Of a stretch of DNA of 46,117 nt, positions 1 to 9,316 are shown piece by piece. The notes under the pieces were generated by a model that was not told where the DNA came from, searched no databases, and was given only the letters and a program-made list of their open reading frames with translations. Every line of letters starts with the position of its first letter. The first letter of the stretch is position 1. Where the stretch lies: assembly GCA_021209225.1 (NCBI GenBank), contig JAJOIW010000023.1, forward strand, positions 1-46,117, read 5' to 3'. This DNA comes from Verrucomicrobiota bacterium. GTDB taxonomy: Bacteria; Verrucomicrobiota; Verrucomicrobiia; Limisphaerales; JAJOIW01. A program made the translations under genes and the position numbers.

Positions 1-534
1 CCCAGAGGATTCTCAGCGGTATCTCATGTTATCGCGGGGGAAATATTGAATGCACTGACCTCAGATTATCGGATGGAGATCATTGAACTTCCTGTGGACG
101 GACGGTTTCCAGACTGTATCACCTACACCCCATCCCCGATTACATTATTCTCACCGCAACCAGTCAGTATGGCAGATGTTGACATTATTGACCTGGAGGA
201 TGGATGGTCCACCGGGACGCATGGTGGACTGAGTGGGTTTACGGAAGGCAGTTTATCACCACAAATTCTTCCGATGGATGTGACCGTTCAGGTTGTGTGT
301 GAAGATGATGGGGGTGGTGCGCCAGGAATCAGTTTTGTGAAAATCAGCTCAAACATGGGGGAATTAAGTTTTCAAACCAGTGCCGGTTCGACCTACACCA
401 TTCAGAAGGCTGGTGTCATGGATGGCGTTTCGCCGTTTGTGGATCTCCAGCAAGTGATAGGGGATGGGCAAATGTTCTCACTTGAAATCCCGCTTGGTCT
501 GGATCAGGAATACTTCCGGTTGCAGATCGAATGA
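1..534 (+). CDS. C-terminal part of a probable secreted protein (partial)
   Basis: The reading frame is open from the first base of the window to the TGA at 532-534, so this is the tail of a gene that starts outside; the first internal start-like codon is a TTG at 46, which I do not take as the true start. About 177 residues are visible. The sequence is rich in Gly, Ser, Asp and beta-branched residues and has no membrane segment. The last 45 or so residues (from STYTIQKAG to EYFRLQIE) resemble the C-terminal beta-sandwich tail common on large secreted or surface proteins of Verrucomicrobiota, which usually ends in a F/Y-Y/F-R-L/V motif. That family link is from memory of the pattern. No catalytic motif is visible and I assign no function. 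It converges on rho, with a strong hairpin between them. Confidence 0.6.
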   Translation, partial: PRGFSAVSHVIAGEILNALTSDYRMEIIELPVDGRFPDCITYTPSPITLFSPQPVSMADVDIIDLEDGWSTGTHGGLSGFTEGSLSPQILPMDVTVQVVCEDDGGGAPGISFVKISSNMGELSFQTSAGSTYTIQKAGVMDGVSPFVDLQQVIGDGQMFSLEIPLGLDQEYFRLQIE

Positions 535-581
535 ACCCCATTTCCATCCCGTCTTCATCGCATGGCGATGCAGGCATGTGA

Positions 582-621
582 AAAAAATATATGCCGGAAA
601 GGAATCCGGCATATATTTTTT
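582..621. terminator. Bidirectional intrinsic terminator between two convergent genes
   Basis: A perfect 17-base inverted repeat (582-598 and 605-621) with a six-base loop AAGGAA. Each arm has a GC core (GCCGGA/TCCGGC) flanked by an A-run on the left and a T-run on the right, so transcripts from either strand give a GC stem followed by U residues. It lies 47 bases after the upstream stop and 37 bases beyond the rho stop, the expected place for a shared terminator. Confidence 0.88.
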
Positions 622-643
622 AAATAGAATAATAATTTTCCGG

Positions 644-669
644 GCTTATTTTCCGAGCTTATTTTCCGA
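644..669. repeat. Tandem 13-bp duplication at the rho stop codon
   Basis: The 13-base unit GCTTATTTTCCGA occurs twice back to back (644-656 and 657-669). A shorter related stretch lies just upstream at 631-642. On the minus strand the unit contains the last rho codons and the TAA stop, so the duplication repeats the end of the gene after the stop. Confidence 0.8.
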
Positions 670-2274
670 GGCTGAGGAGGAATTCTATATTATTGCGGGT
701 GCGTTTCAGTTTATTCAGGAGGAGTTCCATGGATTCGACGGCGGGGACACCGGTTAATGCGCGTCTCAGGATGACCACCTTATCATATTCATCTGGATGA
801 TAGAGGAGTTCCTCTTTGCGTGTTCCTGAGTGTTCCACATTGATGGATGGGAAGATACGGCGATCCACCAGAGAGCGATCCAGGTGCACTTCCATATTTC
901 CTGTTCCTTTGAATTCCTCGAATATCACCTCATCCATCCGGGAGCCTGTATCTATCAGTGCGGTGGCAATAATGGTCAGTGATCCGCCTTCTTCGATATT
1001 TCGAGCGGCACCAAAGAATCTTTTTGGTTTATGTAAGGCATTGGCGTCCACACCTCCGGAGAGGATTTTCCCGAGTGAGGTTGAACGGTGTTGTATGCGC
1101 GGGCGAGTCGGGTGATCGAATCCAGAAGGATGATGACATCCTTTTTATGTTCCACCATGCGTTTCGCTTTTTCGATGACCATTTCGGCGACCTGGATGTG
1201 TCTTTCGGGCGGTTCGTCGAACGTCGAGCTGACCACCTCAGCAGGTTTACAGGTGCGCTCCATATCGGTGACTTCCTCGGGTCGTTCGTCGATGAGGAGG
1301 ATAAAGAGATAACAATCCGGGCTGTTTTTAACGATGGAATTAGCCAGGTTCTGCATGAGAACAGTTTTCCCTGTGCGTGGTGGGGCCACAATCAACCCGC
1401 GGGTTCCTTTCCCGATGGGACACACGAGGTCGAGGACTCTCGCTGAAAGATCTCCTGGACCCGTTTCCAACAGAAATCTCTCGTTGGGGAAGAGTGGGGT
1501 GAGGTTGTCAAAATGAGTCTTGTCTTTGGCTTTCTCCGGGTCCTCTTTATCGACGGCCTCAACCTTGAGAAGGGCAAAAAACCGCTCCTTCTCTTTTGGG
1601 GGGCGAATCTGCCCGGCCACCAGGTCCCCAGTTTGCAGATCAAATCGGCGGATCTGCGAGGGGGAGACGTAGACATCCTCCGGACAAGGCAGGTAGTTAA
1701 AGCTTTGTGAGCGGAGAAATCCAAAGCCCTCAGGCAGAATTTCCAGCACACCTTCGGCGAACAAGGTGCCCTTGCGTTCGGCATTTTTCTGAAGGATCGC
1801 AAAGATCACCTCGTGTTTTTTCATGGTGCCGAAGTTCTGGATGCCGAGGTCTTTGGCAATTTCATTGAGCTCAGTGATCCCCATGCTCTGGAGGGCTGAG
1901 ATATTGACAGTGCGGGGATCTCCAAGATCCGTTGGCTCCATTTGCTGCGCCTTCTCGATTTCCTCAGGGTCTTCGGAGGGCAAGGATTGAGCGAGGACAG
2001 GCGAGGCAGCAGGCTCATCCACTTTGGTTTCGTGCTTCGCATCATCGTGGTTCTCAAGTGGCAGCATATCGCTGTCGTCACGTGATTTCCGGGCGGTTTT
2101 TTTGCGTGCAGCTTTCTTTGAAGCAGCTGGTGGGGTGGTGCCCGAAGTGGAATTCGAGAATGCCTTGGATGACTTAAGTGGCAATTCCTCGTCATGGTCC
2201 TCAACAGGAGTTTTTGAGGCAGATTTTTTGGTAACAGTTTTGCGTTTAACTGTCTTAGTCGTAGTTTTCGGCAT
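659..2274 (-). CDS. rho: Transcription termination factor Rho (one-base frameshift)
   Basis: Rho is a hexameric RNA-dependent ATPase that terminates transcription. From the chosen ATG at 2274 (MPKTTTK) the protein has a long Lys/Ser/Glu-rich N-terminal extension (about 120 residues), a Rho N-terminal helical domain ([10 protein letters not shown]), an RNA-binding cold-shock-like domain ([23 protein letters not shown]), then the ATPase core with Walker A (APPRTGKT), Walker B ([15 protein letters not shown]), the Q-loop (GGVDANAL) and the R-loop/C-terminal segment ([12 protein letters not shown]). The frame breaks at the T4 run at 1066-1069 (A4 on the coding strand). One extra A restores [13 protein letters not shown] and gives 538 residues ending LLSLGK. 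Because both halves are fully conserved, I read this as an intact gene with a sequence error. The low-complexity N-terminal extension is common in Rho of Bacteroidota and Verrucomicrobiota. It lies 125 bases downstream of the glyA fusion gene on the same strand. Confidence 0.95.
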
Positions 2275-2399
2275 TTTTAGGTATGGAATGGACGCACGGA
2301 GCAGAGGTTTCACGCCTTGATGGGGGGTACCTTGCTGTCAGTGAGTGGTTGGAACCAGCAGTTCTATGTTTTTATGGGAAACTTATCCCAGAATGTCAA

Positions 2400-4541
2400 T
2401 CAATAAGGTAATGGGAATTTGTATGTCAGGTCGTGGACACGCTTGAGAACCTCCGATTGAACCTGCGCGTTCTTAATATCCGCGAGCACCTCGGAAATCA
2501 TGTCGGCAATGGCAAACATCTCGTGTTCTTTCATGCCGCGGGTTGTCACTGCCGGGGAGCCGATACGGATACCACTGGCCTTGAACGGGGAGAGGGTTTC
2601 GAAAGGGATGGTATTTTTATTGAGGGTGATACCCGCCATATCCAGAGCGATCTGGCAGTCTTTTCCTGTGAGGCCTTTTTGATTCACGTCGACGAGGAGA
2701 AGGTGGTTGTCTGTTCCACCGCTGACCAATCTGAAACCATTTTTCTGAAGACCGCTGGCCAGCGCGGAGGCGTTTTTCCGCACCTGAGCCTGGTATTCGC
2801 GGAAGGAAGTCTGAGCCGCCTCATGAAAGCATACGGCTTTGGCTGCGATCACGTGTTCCAGAGGTCCACCCTGTATTCCCGGGAAAACCTTTGAATCGAT
2901 GGCTTTGGCGTATTCCTTGCGGCAGAGGATCAATCCTCCGCGCGGGCCGCGAAGGGTCTTGTGGGTGGTCGTGGTGACGAAGTCTGCGTGATGGATTGGC
3001 GAGGGATGTTCTCCTGCCGCCACCAGTCCGGCAATGTGGGCAATGTCCGCCAGCAGCAAAGCGCCGATCTCGCGGGCGATCTCTCCCATTCTGGCAAAAT
3101 CAATTTGTCTGGGGTAAGCACTGGCTCCCACTGTGATCATTTTGGGTTTGTGTTCGCGGGCCATTTCCGCAAGCTGGTCGTAATCGATGCGCTCATCATC
3201 CTGGCGCACGCCATAATGAATGACATCGTAAAAGATTCCGGAGAAGTTCGCGGCATTTCCATGGGTGAGGTGACCCCCGTGTGAGAGGTCCATGGTGAGG
3301 ATTTTATCGTTTGGATTGAGGAAGGCGAAATAGACTGCCATGTTGGCGGAGCTTCCCGAATGGGGTTGGACGTTGGCGTGTTCAGCGCCGAATAACGCTT
3401 TGGCTCTTTCGATGGCGAGAGATTCGATTTCATCGATGAATTCGCATCCGCCGTACCATCGTTTTGATGGGTATCCCTCCGCGTATTTATTGGTGAGCAC
3501 GGATCCTTGGACAGCCATGACTGCGGGGCTGGTGAAGTTCTCACTGGCGATCAATTCGATGTGATGTTGCTGGCGAAGACGTTCCTTTTCAATGCTGGTG
3601 GCAATTTCCGGATCGACGGAGGCAACCAGTGTGTCGGCAAATTTATTAATGCGCCTATGGTGCCGGTCTCCCTCGAATTCCGCGGTTAAAAACGTATCCA
3701 CGATCTGGAGTGCGGTTTGAGTATCGGTGAATGCCTGAGCGAGACAAAGGACGTTGGCGTCATTGTGTTGCCGGCAGAGAGCCGCAACCTGGACATTGGT
3801 AACCAGGGCGGCGCGAATTCCTGGCACTTTATTTGCGGCGATACTCATTCCAACGCCGCTGTTGCACACGAGAATGCCCCTCGAAACATCCCGATTCCGG
3901 ATATGGCGGGTCACCACATTGGAAAAATCCGGGTAATCCGTTGATGTGGCATTGTGGGTTCCTGCATCAATCACTTCAAATCCTTTGGACGAAAGATGGG
4001 ATTTGATGGATTCTTTGAGTTGGAATCCGGCGTGATCTGAGCCAATAGCAATTTTGTTGGAAGGGGCTTCCTGCATCGAGAATGAAGATTGAAGTTCGTT
4101 AATTATAGAATGGATTCCCTGGTTTATCTGGTCCCGACAATAGCGGTAAACCTCGAGTGAACCACCAATCGGGTCCAGGATCTCCTTTTCGTCGGATTCC
4201 ACGTTTTTGTCAAACTCTCTGACTAAAAATATTTTTTCCGATGCATCCGGGAAATAATGCTGCATGGCCATGACATGATTCCAGGTCATACCAAAGATGA
4301 GATCCGCCTCCTGCACCATAGATCGGGTGAGGTGGGAACTTCTTTGTGAAGTGATGTCGACGCCGATTTCCCGGGTGGCTTCAACCGCATTGAGCGATGG
4401 GGGTTGGCCATCCAGGGCATCAATACCGGCTGAGCGAACCCGGAATTTCTGACCCAGGCTGGCCATTGCCTTTTTAAAGAGTCCTTCCGCCATGGGACTG
4501 CGGCAGACATTTCCGGTGCACACAAATAAGATGGTCTTCAT
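2400..4541 (-). CDS. glyA: Three-domain fusion: LMW phosphatase - RpiB - serine hydroxymethyltransferase
   Basis: One uninterrupted 713-residue frame carries three enzymes. Residues 1-150 are a low-molecular-weight protein phosphatase with the P-loop CTGNVCRS (nucleophile C8, R14) and the general acid D123 in DPIGG. The P-loop has Val where the arginine phosphatase YwlE has Thr, which favours phosphotyrosine specificity (inference). Residues about 162-298 are ribose-5-phosphate isomerase B: GSDHAGF, base C226, GMSIAANK, and the HNDAN motif at 259-263. Residues about 303-713 are PLP-dependent SHMT, which makes glycine and methylene-tetrahydrofolate from serine: [17 protein letters not shown], and the PLP lysine K528 in TTTTHK. 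In Bacillus ywlE, rpiB (ywlF) and glyA are separate neighbouring genes in that order, so this fusion mirrors known synteny. An internal Met near residue 155 could start RpiB independently, but there is no stop between the domains. Confidence 0.93.
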   Translation of the reverse strand: MKTILFVCTGNVCRSPMAEGLFKKAMASLGQKFRVRSAGIDALDGQPPSLNAVEATREIGVDITSQRSSHLTRSMVQEADLIFGMTWNHVMAMQHYFPDASEKIFLVREFDKNVESDEKEILDPIGGSLEVYRYCRDQINQGIHSIINELQSSFSMQEAPSNKIAIGSDHAGFQLKESIKSHLSSKGFEVIDAGTHNATSTDYPDFSNVVTRHIRNRDVSRGILVCNSGVGMSIAANKVPGIRAALVTNVQVAALCRQHNDANVLCLAQAFTDTQTALQIVDTFLTAEFEGDRHHRRINKFADTLVASVDPEIATSIEKERLRQQHHIELIASENFTSPAVMAVQGSVLTNKYAEGYPSKRWYGGCEFIDEIESLAIERAKALFGAEHANVQPHSGSSANMAVYFAFLNPNDKILTMDLSHGGHLTHGNAANFSGIFYDVIHYGVRQDDERIDYDQLAEMAREHKPKMITVGASAYPRQIDFARMGEIAREIGALLLADIAHIAGLVAAGEHPSPIHHADFVTTTTHKTLRGPRGGLILCRKEYAKAIDSKVFPGIQGGPLEHVIAAKAVCFHEAAQTSFREYQAQVRKNASALASGLQKNGFRLVSGGTDNHLLLVDVNQKGLTGKDCQIALDMAGITLNKNTIPFETLSPFKASGIRIGSPAVTTRGMKEHEMFAIADMISEVLADIKNAQVQSEVLKRVHDLTYKFPLPY

Positions 4542-4648
4542 AACTGATTCAGCCGACGCTCAAGGGGGGGTATTGGAAGGCAGAAGTATGGGTTGGGTCA
4601 AACATCAAATCACTGAGGTCGGTGTGAGGGGGTGCATTTGAAGCTGGT

Positions 4649-5710
4649 TCATCGCTGACGCAGTTGTTTGATGAACCGGATGCCTTTAAGAAAATCAATT
4701 CCACGGGCCAGAATGGGATCGTTTATGGTTTTACTGGTCACTTCACCGGATGCGGTATCTGACGTTTTGAGCAGATCGGCATCGGGACTCAGGTCTCCGG
4801 CGGCTCGGGCATTTTGCTGGTTCTTCAACCGCACCAGATCGGATTCGTTCATCGCTCTCCGCTGGGAATCGGTTTCTGACTCAGAAAAAAATGGGTTGTC
4901 CATGTGGATTTTCTGGATACTGATGGGGGCGTCTATGGCAATATCCGGCTGGATCCCATTTTGGGACAGAATGAATCCATCGGCCATTTTCACCGGGCTG
5001 CGGGCCACTTCAATCGTGCCTCCTCCATCCAGTTCGAATCGTTCAAAATAGAATGTTTGGCCACTGCTTTTCTGGCCGATGACGATGGCTTTTTTGATTT
5101 GTTTGAGGGATGCTGCGGCGAGTTCGGCGGCTCTGGATGTTTCGGTATTGACCAGGACAGCCAGGGGCAGTTGGTTGACGGATTCGGAGGGTTTAGATTG
5201 AAAATCCTCTCCTTTCATCGAGAACAGGGGAGTGGATTCGCCATGGAACAAGCCAATGACCGACGGCACACACTCGTAGCCCTGTCCCTCAGCAAATCGC
5301 AGATCCAGAATAATTCCTTCCAGGGGTTTGAGGTTATTTTGAGAATTTTCTATGGCATTGCGTATTTCAGAATCGGCGCCGGATTCGATTCCGGCGAGCT
5401 GGAGGTAGATGAATGATTCCTCCAAAACCTCAGATTTCCGCAACGAGAGGAGATGGTCCGGTGATTTCTCCGTGTCGGGTTTGGGGTGGACATGAATCAC
5501 CTGGCCATCCAGTTCTTTCAGCAGGCCCCGGACGGCTGCCGCGTCAACGGATTCATGGTCAAATTGATATAAATTCTTCTCCAGCAAATGCAGGAGATTC
5601 TGGAAACGGTTTAACTCAGCGGCTCGCCCACCAGGCAGCATGGCAAGGCAGCCCAGCCCTGCGGCCACGCATAAAACCCGAATGATTCTTGAATTTGTCA
5701 TACACAACAT
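4649..5710 (-). CDS. Exported S41-family (CtpA/Tsp-like) protein lacking the catalytic dyad
   Basis: This 353-residue protein has an N-terminal signal peptide (hydrophobic stretch to about residue 30, GGRAAEL). Its C-terminal half has the S41 protease fold signature: GIILDLR near 133, LAVLVNTETSRAAEL, KAIVIGQKSSG and NGIQPDIAID near 251. In active C-terminal processing proteases the nucleophile Ser lies three residues before a conserved Glu (S-x-x-E) and a Lys follows in FGKG. Here the Ser position is R193 and the Lys position is Q218, so I predict a pseudoprotease. S192 or K214 could substitute only with a shifted register. No PDZ domain is evident; residues 30-130 replace it. ATG at 5710 has a G-rich stretch about 10 bases upstream; ATG at 5701 is an alternative. 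It follows purD by 21 bases, so the two are probably cotranscribed. Confidence 0.75.
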   Translation of the reverse strand: MLCMTNSRIIRVLCVAAGLGCLAMLPGGRAAELNRFQNLLHLLEKNLYQFDHESVDAAAVRGLLKELDGQVIHVHPKPDTEKSPDHLLSLRKSEVLEESFIYLQLAGIESGADSEIRNAIENSQNNLKPLEGIILDLRFAEGQGYECVPSVIGLFHGESTPLFSMKGEDFQSKPSESVNQLPLAVLVNTETSRAAELAAASLKQIKKAIVIGQKSSGQTFYFERFELDGGGTIEVARSPVKMADGFILSQNGIQPDIAIDAPISIQKIHMDNPFFSESETDSQRRAMNESDLVRLKNQQNARAAGDLSPDADLLKTSDTASGEVTSKTINDPILARGIDFLKGIRFIKQLRQR

Positions 5711-5731
5711 AATTATTTGCCCCCATTCCTT

Positions 5732-7046
5732 TCAGGAAATTGAATGATGATACCCGGCAAAAGCCTTGGCTGCAATATCCCGGCGAAAGAATGCCCCTTG
5801 GAAATGGATTTGGTCGACGGCCTGATAGGCGAGATTTCTGGCGGCTTCGAGGGAATGATCGAGAGCGGTGACCCCCAGGACGCGTCCTCCGCTTGTCACG
5901 AGGTTCCCCGAGGAAGTCTCCAGTGCCAGCATGGAAAACTTTAATTCCCGGGATTGCTTCCGCTGCTTCAATTCCGGTGATGGTTCTGCCTTTTTCATAG
6001 GGGCCCGGGTATCCTCCGGAAGCCATCACCACACAGACAGCGGATTTTGTGGACCATTGCAGTTTGTGCTCCCCCAGAGTTCCATCCACGCAGGCCTCCA
6101 TCAGGTCGACCAGGTCATTTTCCAGTCGGGGCAGGTAGATCTGGGTCTCCGGATCCCCAAAGCGGGAATTAAACTCAATCACCTTTGGTCCTGATTTTGT
6201 CAGAATAATTCCCGGGTATATCAGCCCCTTGTACCGGATGCCTTCCAGCCGGCAGCCTTTTATCCATGGGTCCAGAATCGAAGCGGCGGCATCCTGAAAT
6301 GCCTTCTCAGACATGAACGGTGTGGGTGAATAGGTTCCCATGCCTCCAGTATTCGGCCCCAGGTCTCCATCATAGGCAGGTTTGTGGTCCTGTGAGGATG
6401 GGAATGCGAGCCACCGATCCCCATCACACAAGGCATGGATCGACATTTCAAGCCCATCCAGTCTTTCCTGAAGCACCACCCGGTCTCCCGCATCCCCCAG
6501 GGATTTACCCACCATCATGGATTGAATCGCCGATTCAGCCTCAGGCATCGAATGACACACCACCACCCCCTTGCCAAGTGCCAGTCCGTCCGCTTTAACC
6601 GCAACATTTCCATCAAACAGACTGGCAAATCCGATTGCTTCATCCACGGACTGGCACACACGCGATTGAGCCGTCGGAATGCCATGGCGATCCATGAAGT
6701 GTTGGGAAAACCCCTTACTCCACTCGAACCGGGCTGCCGCTTTCGTTGGTCCCCATGCGCGAAAGCCATTGGCCTCGAATGCATCAACCATTCCCGCAGC
6801 CAACGGATCATCCGGGGCAACCACAGTCAAATCCGGCTGAAATTCCATCGCCAACTCCAGCATGCCGGCCACGTCAGTCGCCCTCAACTTCTCACATCGC
6901 ACCGGCACCCCGGATGATTGAACAACTTCTCCAGCCATCCCCCCATTCCCAGGTGCGCAGACGATCTCATGAACGCGTGGCGATCGGGCAATTTTCCAGG
7001 TCAAAGCATGCTCACGCCCGCCACTTCCAATTATCAACACTCTCAT
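5732..7046 (-). CDS. purD: Phosphoribosylamine-glycine ligase (one-base frameshift)
   Basis: GARS joins phosphoribosylamine and glycine with ATP in step 2 of purine synthesis. The protein opens with MRVLIIGSGGREHAL and has the ATP-grasp features VAVKADGLALGKGVVV, LGPNTGGMGTYSP and IEFNSRFGDPETQ. The frame breaks after KVFHAGT. The C-terminal segment LVTSGGRVLGVTA is in another frame. Removing one C from the CC pair at 5920-5921 (G on the coding strand) rejoins the frames with exactly the family spacing between HAGT and LVT, giving 437 residues, normal for PurD. I therefore treat the frameshift as a probable one-base insertion error. It is the first gene of the leftward group purD, S41-like protein, phosphatase/rpiB/glyA fusion, rho. 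SHMT in that group supplies the glycine and one-carbon units that purine synthesis uses. Confidence 0.94.
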
Positions 7047-7404
7047 GATGGCCTCTATTCATCCCAATCCCACCCGGTGAAAACAATCGCAAAATCCAAC
7101 CCATCCCATTCGATTGATGAAAATACCTGTTTTCCAGCCTCAGCAGAAAAAGCGGTTCAATTTTTTCGCTCATATGGGCTATCGTGGGTATTCCTGCGGG
7201 ATGCGGGAGATTTCACCTGCATAGGACAATATTTTCTGTTCCATCCCGCCCATGCGTGGTTGAAAAATGTATTGATGATTCTCATTCAGCCATCGAAATC
7301 CCCGATTTTGATGAGGCGGGAGGGGGATTGTAGAACATTGAGGTTGCAGTGGATGGCATTTTTTATTTGATTAAGTGGTCACGAGAGACGAGACGAGATT
7401 GGTT
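7047..7404. other. Divergent intergenic region, purD / parE
   Basis: These 358 bases separate two divergently transcribed genes and must hold their promoters. I could not find a convincing -35/-10 pair, riboswitch or RNA gene. An in-frame GTG at 7375 could extend parE by ten residues. The codons between 7375 and 7405 are repetitive (GAGACGAGACGAG) and look non-coding. Confidence 0.5.
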
Positions 7405-9228
7405 ATGGCTGAGGCAAAAAAAGCGATTTACGATGAAAGCAAGATACAGACCTTATCGCCACTGGAGCACATCCGGTTGCGGACGGGGATGTATATTGGA
7501 CGGATTGGCGACGGTTCCCACTACGATGATGGATGTTACATTCTGTTGAAGGAAGTGGTGGATAATTCCATCGATGAATTCATCATGGGAAATGGCAGAC
7601 AGATCGAAATCACCGTTGAAGACGAGGTGGTGATGGTGAGGGATTATGGACGTGGCATTCCCTTGGGAAAGGTGATCGAATGCGTCTCCCAGATCAACAC
7701 AGGTGCCAAATACAACAATGATGTTTTTCAGTTCAGCGTGGGATTAAACGGCGTCGGAACAAAAGCGGTCAACGCCTTGTCCAGCGAATTCATCGTCCGC
7801 AGTTACCGGGATGGGAAATTCAAAGAGGCCACATTTGAACGGGGACACCTGATCGAAGAGCATGAAGGAACCGATGCTCAGGAACCCAATGGCACTTTCG
7901 TCTGCTTCTCACCGGATGACAAAATATTCAAAAAATACGAGTTTCGCGAAGAACATCTCGAAAAACGGATGCGGCACTACGCCTACCTCAATTCAGGTCT
8001 CACCATCCTTTTCAATGGAAAGAAGTTCCACTCCAAAAAGGGTCTGCTGGATCTGATCGCTGAAGAATTGAATGGAGATGAACTTTACGAACCCATTCAT
8101 TTCAGTGACCGCACACTGGAATTCGCCTTCACCCACAGTCACAGCCGGTATGGCGAGAATTTCCAGTCGTTCGTCAATGGGCAATTCACCTCCGATGGTG
8201 GTACCCACCTGAGCGCCTTCCGCGAGGGCATCCTTAAAGCAGTCAATGAATATGCAAAAGGGAAATACGAAGGCGATGACGTCCGCGAGTCCATCGTTGG
8301 GGCTATTTCCATACGCCTGCAGGATCCCATGTTTGAATCCCAGACAAAAAACAAACTCGGAAATACTGAAATACGCACGGAGATCGTCAATAGAGTCAAA
8401 GAAATCCTGCTGCAATTCCTTCACAAAAACAAAGAAATCGCGGATCGATTGCTTCAGAAAGTTGAGGATACCCAAGCGCTGCGCCGCGAACTCCAGCAGG
8501 TTAAAAAACTCGCCCGGGAAAGATCCAAAGCCGTTGCCATCCGCGTCCCCCAGCTTCGGGACAGCAAAAACCACCTCGATATCAAAAAAGACAAGGGTTG
8601 GGATACCATGATTTTTCTCACCGAAGGAGCCTCCGCGGCCGGTCCCATCGCCTCGAATCGGGATCCCAACTGCCAGGCCATCTTCACCTTGAAAGGAAAA
8701 CCTCTCAATGTCTGGGATTTAAAACGGGACGCTCTCTATAAAAACGATGAGATGTTTAATTTGATGAAAGCTTTAGGTATCGAGGACGGCATTGATGGGC
8801 TGCGTTATGCCAGGGTTATTCTCGCCACCGATGCGGATGTCGACGGTATGCATATTCGCAATCTCCTTATTACATTCTTCTTCAAATTTTTCGAAGAACT
8901 GGTCCGCCGCGGACATCTCTTCATCCTGGAAACCCCTTTATTCCGCGTCCGCAATAAAAAGGAGAACTATTACTGCTATTCTGAGAAAGAACGTGACGAA
9001 GCCATAAAAAAAATCGGGCGTGGTCATGAAATCACCCGCTTTAAAGGATTGGGGGAAATTTCTCCCTCCGAATTCGGCGCATTCATCAGCCGCCAGATGA
9101 GGTTGAGTCAGGTTGAGTTTGCCCGACGCAGTGATATCATAGAAATACTCGATTTTTATATGGGAAAAAATACTCCCATGCGGAAATCCTTCATCATGGA
9201 AAACCTGGTCGTGCCAGTGGAAGATTGA
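7405..9228 (+). CDS. parE: DNA topoisomerase IV-like subunit B (type IIA ATPase subunit)
   Basis: This is the ATPase/TOPRIM subunit of a type IIA topoisomerase, which with the next gene would pass DNA duplexes and decatenate or relax DNA. From ATG 7405 it has 607 residues. The GHKL ATPase motifs are RLRTGMYIG, LLKEVVDNSIDEF, VRDYGRGIP and GLNGVGTKAVNAL. The TOPRIM domain has the catalytic Glu E407 and the DADVDG acidic triad at 476-480. The EGDSA box reads EGASA, an Ala replacing the usual Asp beside the catalytic Glu. The short length and the wording of the TOPRIM region (SRDPN-like, KGKPLNV, TPLFRVRNKK) match the ParE form of Bacteroidota and Verrucomicrobiota rather than full GyrB. The subunit assignment (ParE rather than a second GyrB) is by resemblance. 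The next gene starts 88 bases downstream. Confidence 0.88.
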   Translation: MAEAKKAIYDESKIQTLSPLEHIRLRTGMYIGRIGDGSHYDDGCYILLKEVVDNSIDEFIMGNGRQIEITVEDEVVMVRDYGRGIPLGKVIECVSQINTGAKYNNDVFQFSVGLNGVGTKAVNALSSEFIVRSYRDGKFKEATFERGHLIEEHEGTDAQEPNGTFVCFSPDDKIFKKYEFREEHLEKRMRHYAYLNSGLTILFNGKKFHSKKGLLDLIAEELNGDELYEPIHFSDRTLEFAFTHSHSRYGENFQSFVNGQFTSDGGTHLSAFREGILKAVNEYAKGKYEGDDVRESIVGAISIRLQDPMFESQTKNKLGNTEIRTEIVNRVKEILLQFLHKNKEIADRLLQKVEDTQALRRELQQVKKLARERSKAVAIRVPQLRDSKNHLDIKKDKGWDTMIFLTEGASAAGPIASNRDPNCQAIFTLKGKPLNVWDLKRDALYKNDEMFNLMKALGIEDGIDGLRYARVILATDADVDGMHIRNLLITFFFKFFEELVRRGHLFILETPLFRVRNKKENYYCYSEKERDEAIKKIGRGHEITRFKGLGEISPSEFGAFISRQMRLSQVEFARRSDIIEILDFYMGKNTPMRKSFIMENLVVPVED

Positions 9229-9316
9229 CCATGAGCCACAATGAATCCCAACTCGTTCTCACTCCCAGGCTGAATAATCTCCTGAGTCCTTATAAATTTT
9301 AAATTTTTGAATTGGC

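Noticed and set aside
7993-8574. Long antisense frame inside parE
   Set aside because: It is the shadow of a strongly conserved gene; its product is a biased translation without any motif.
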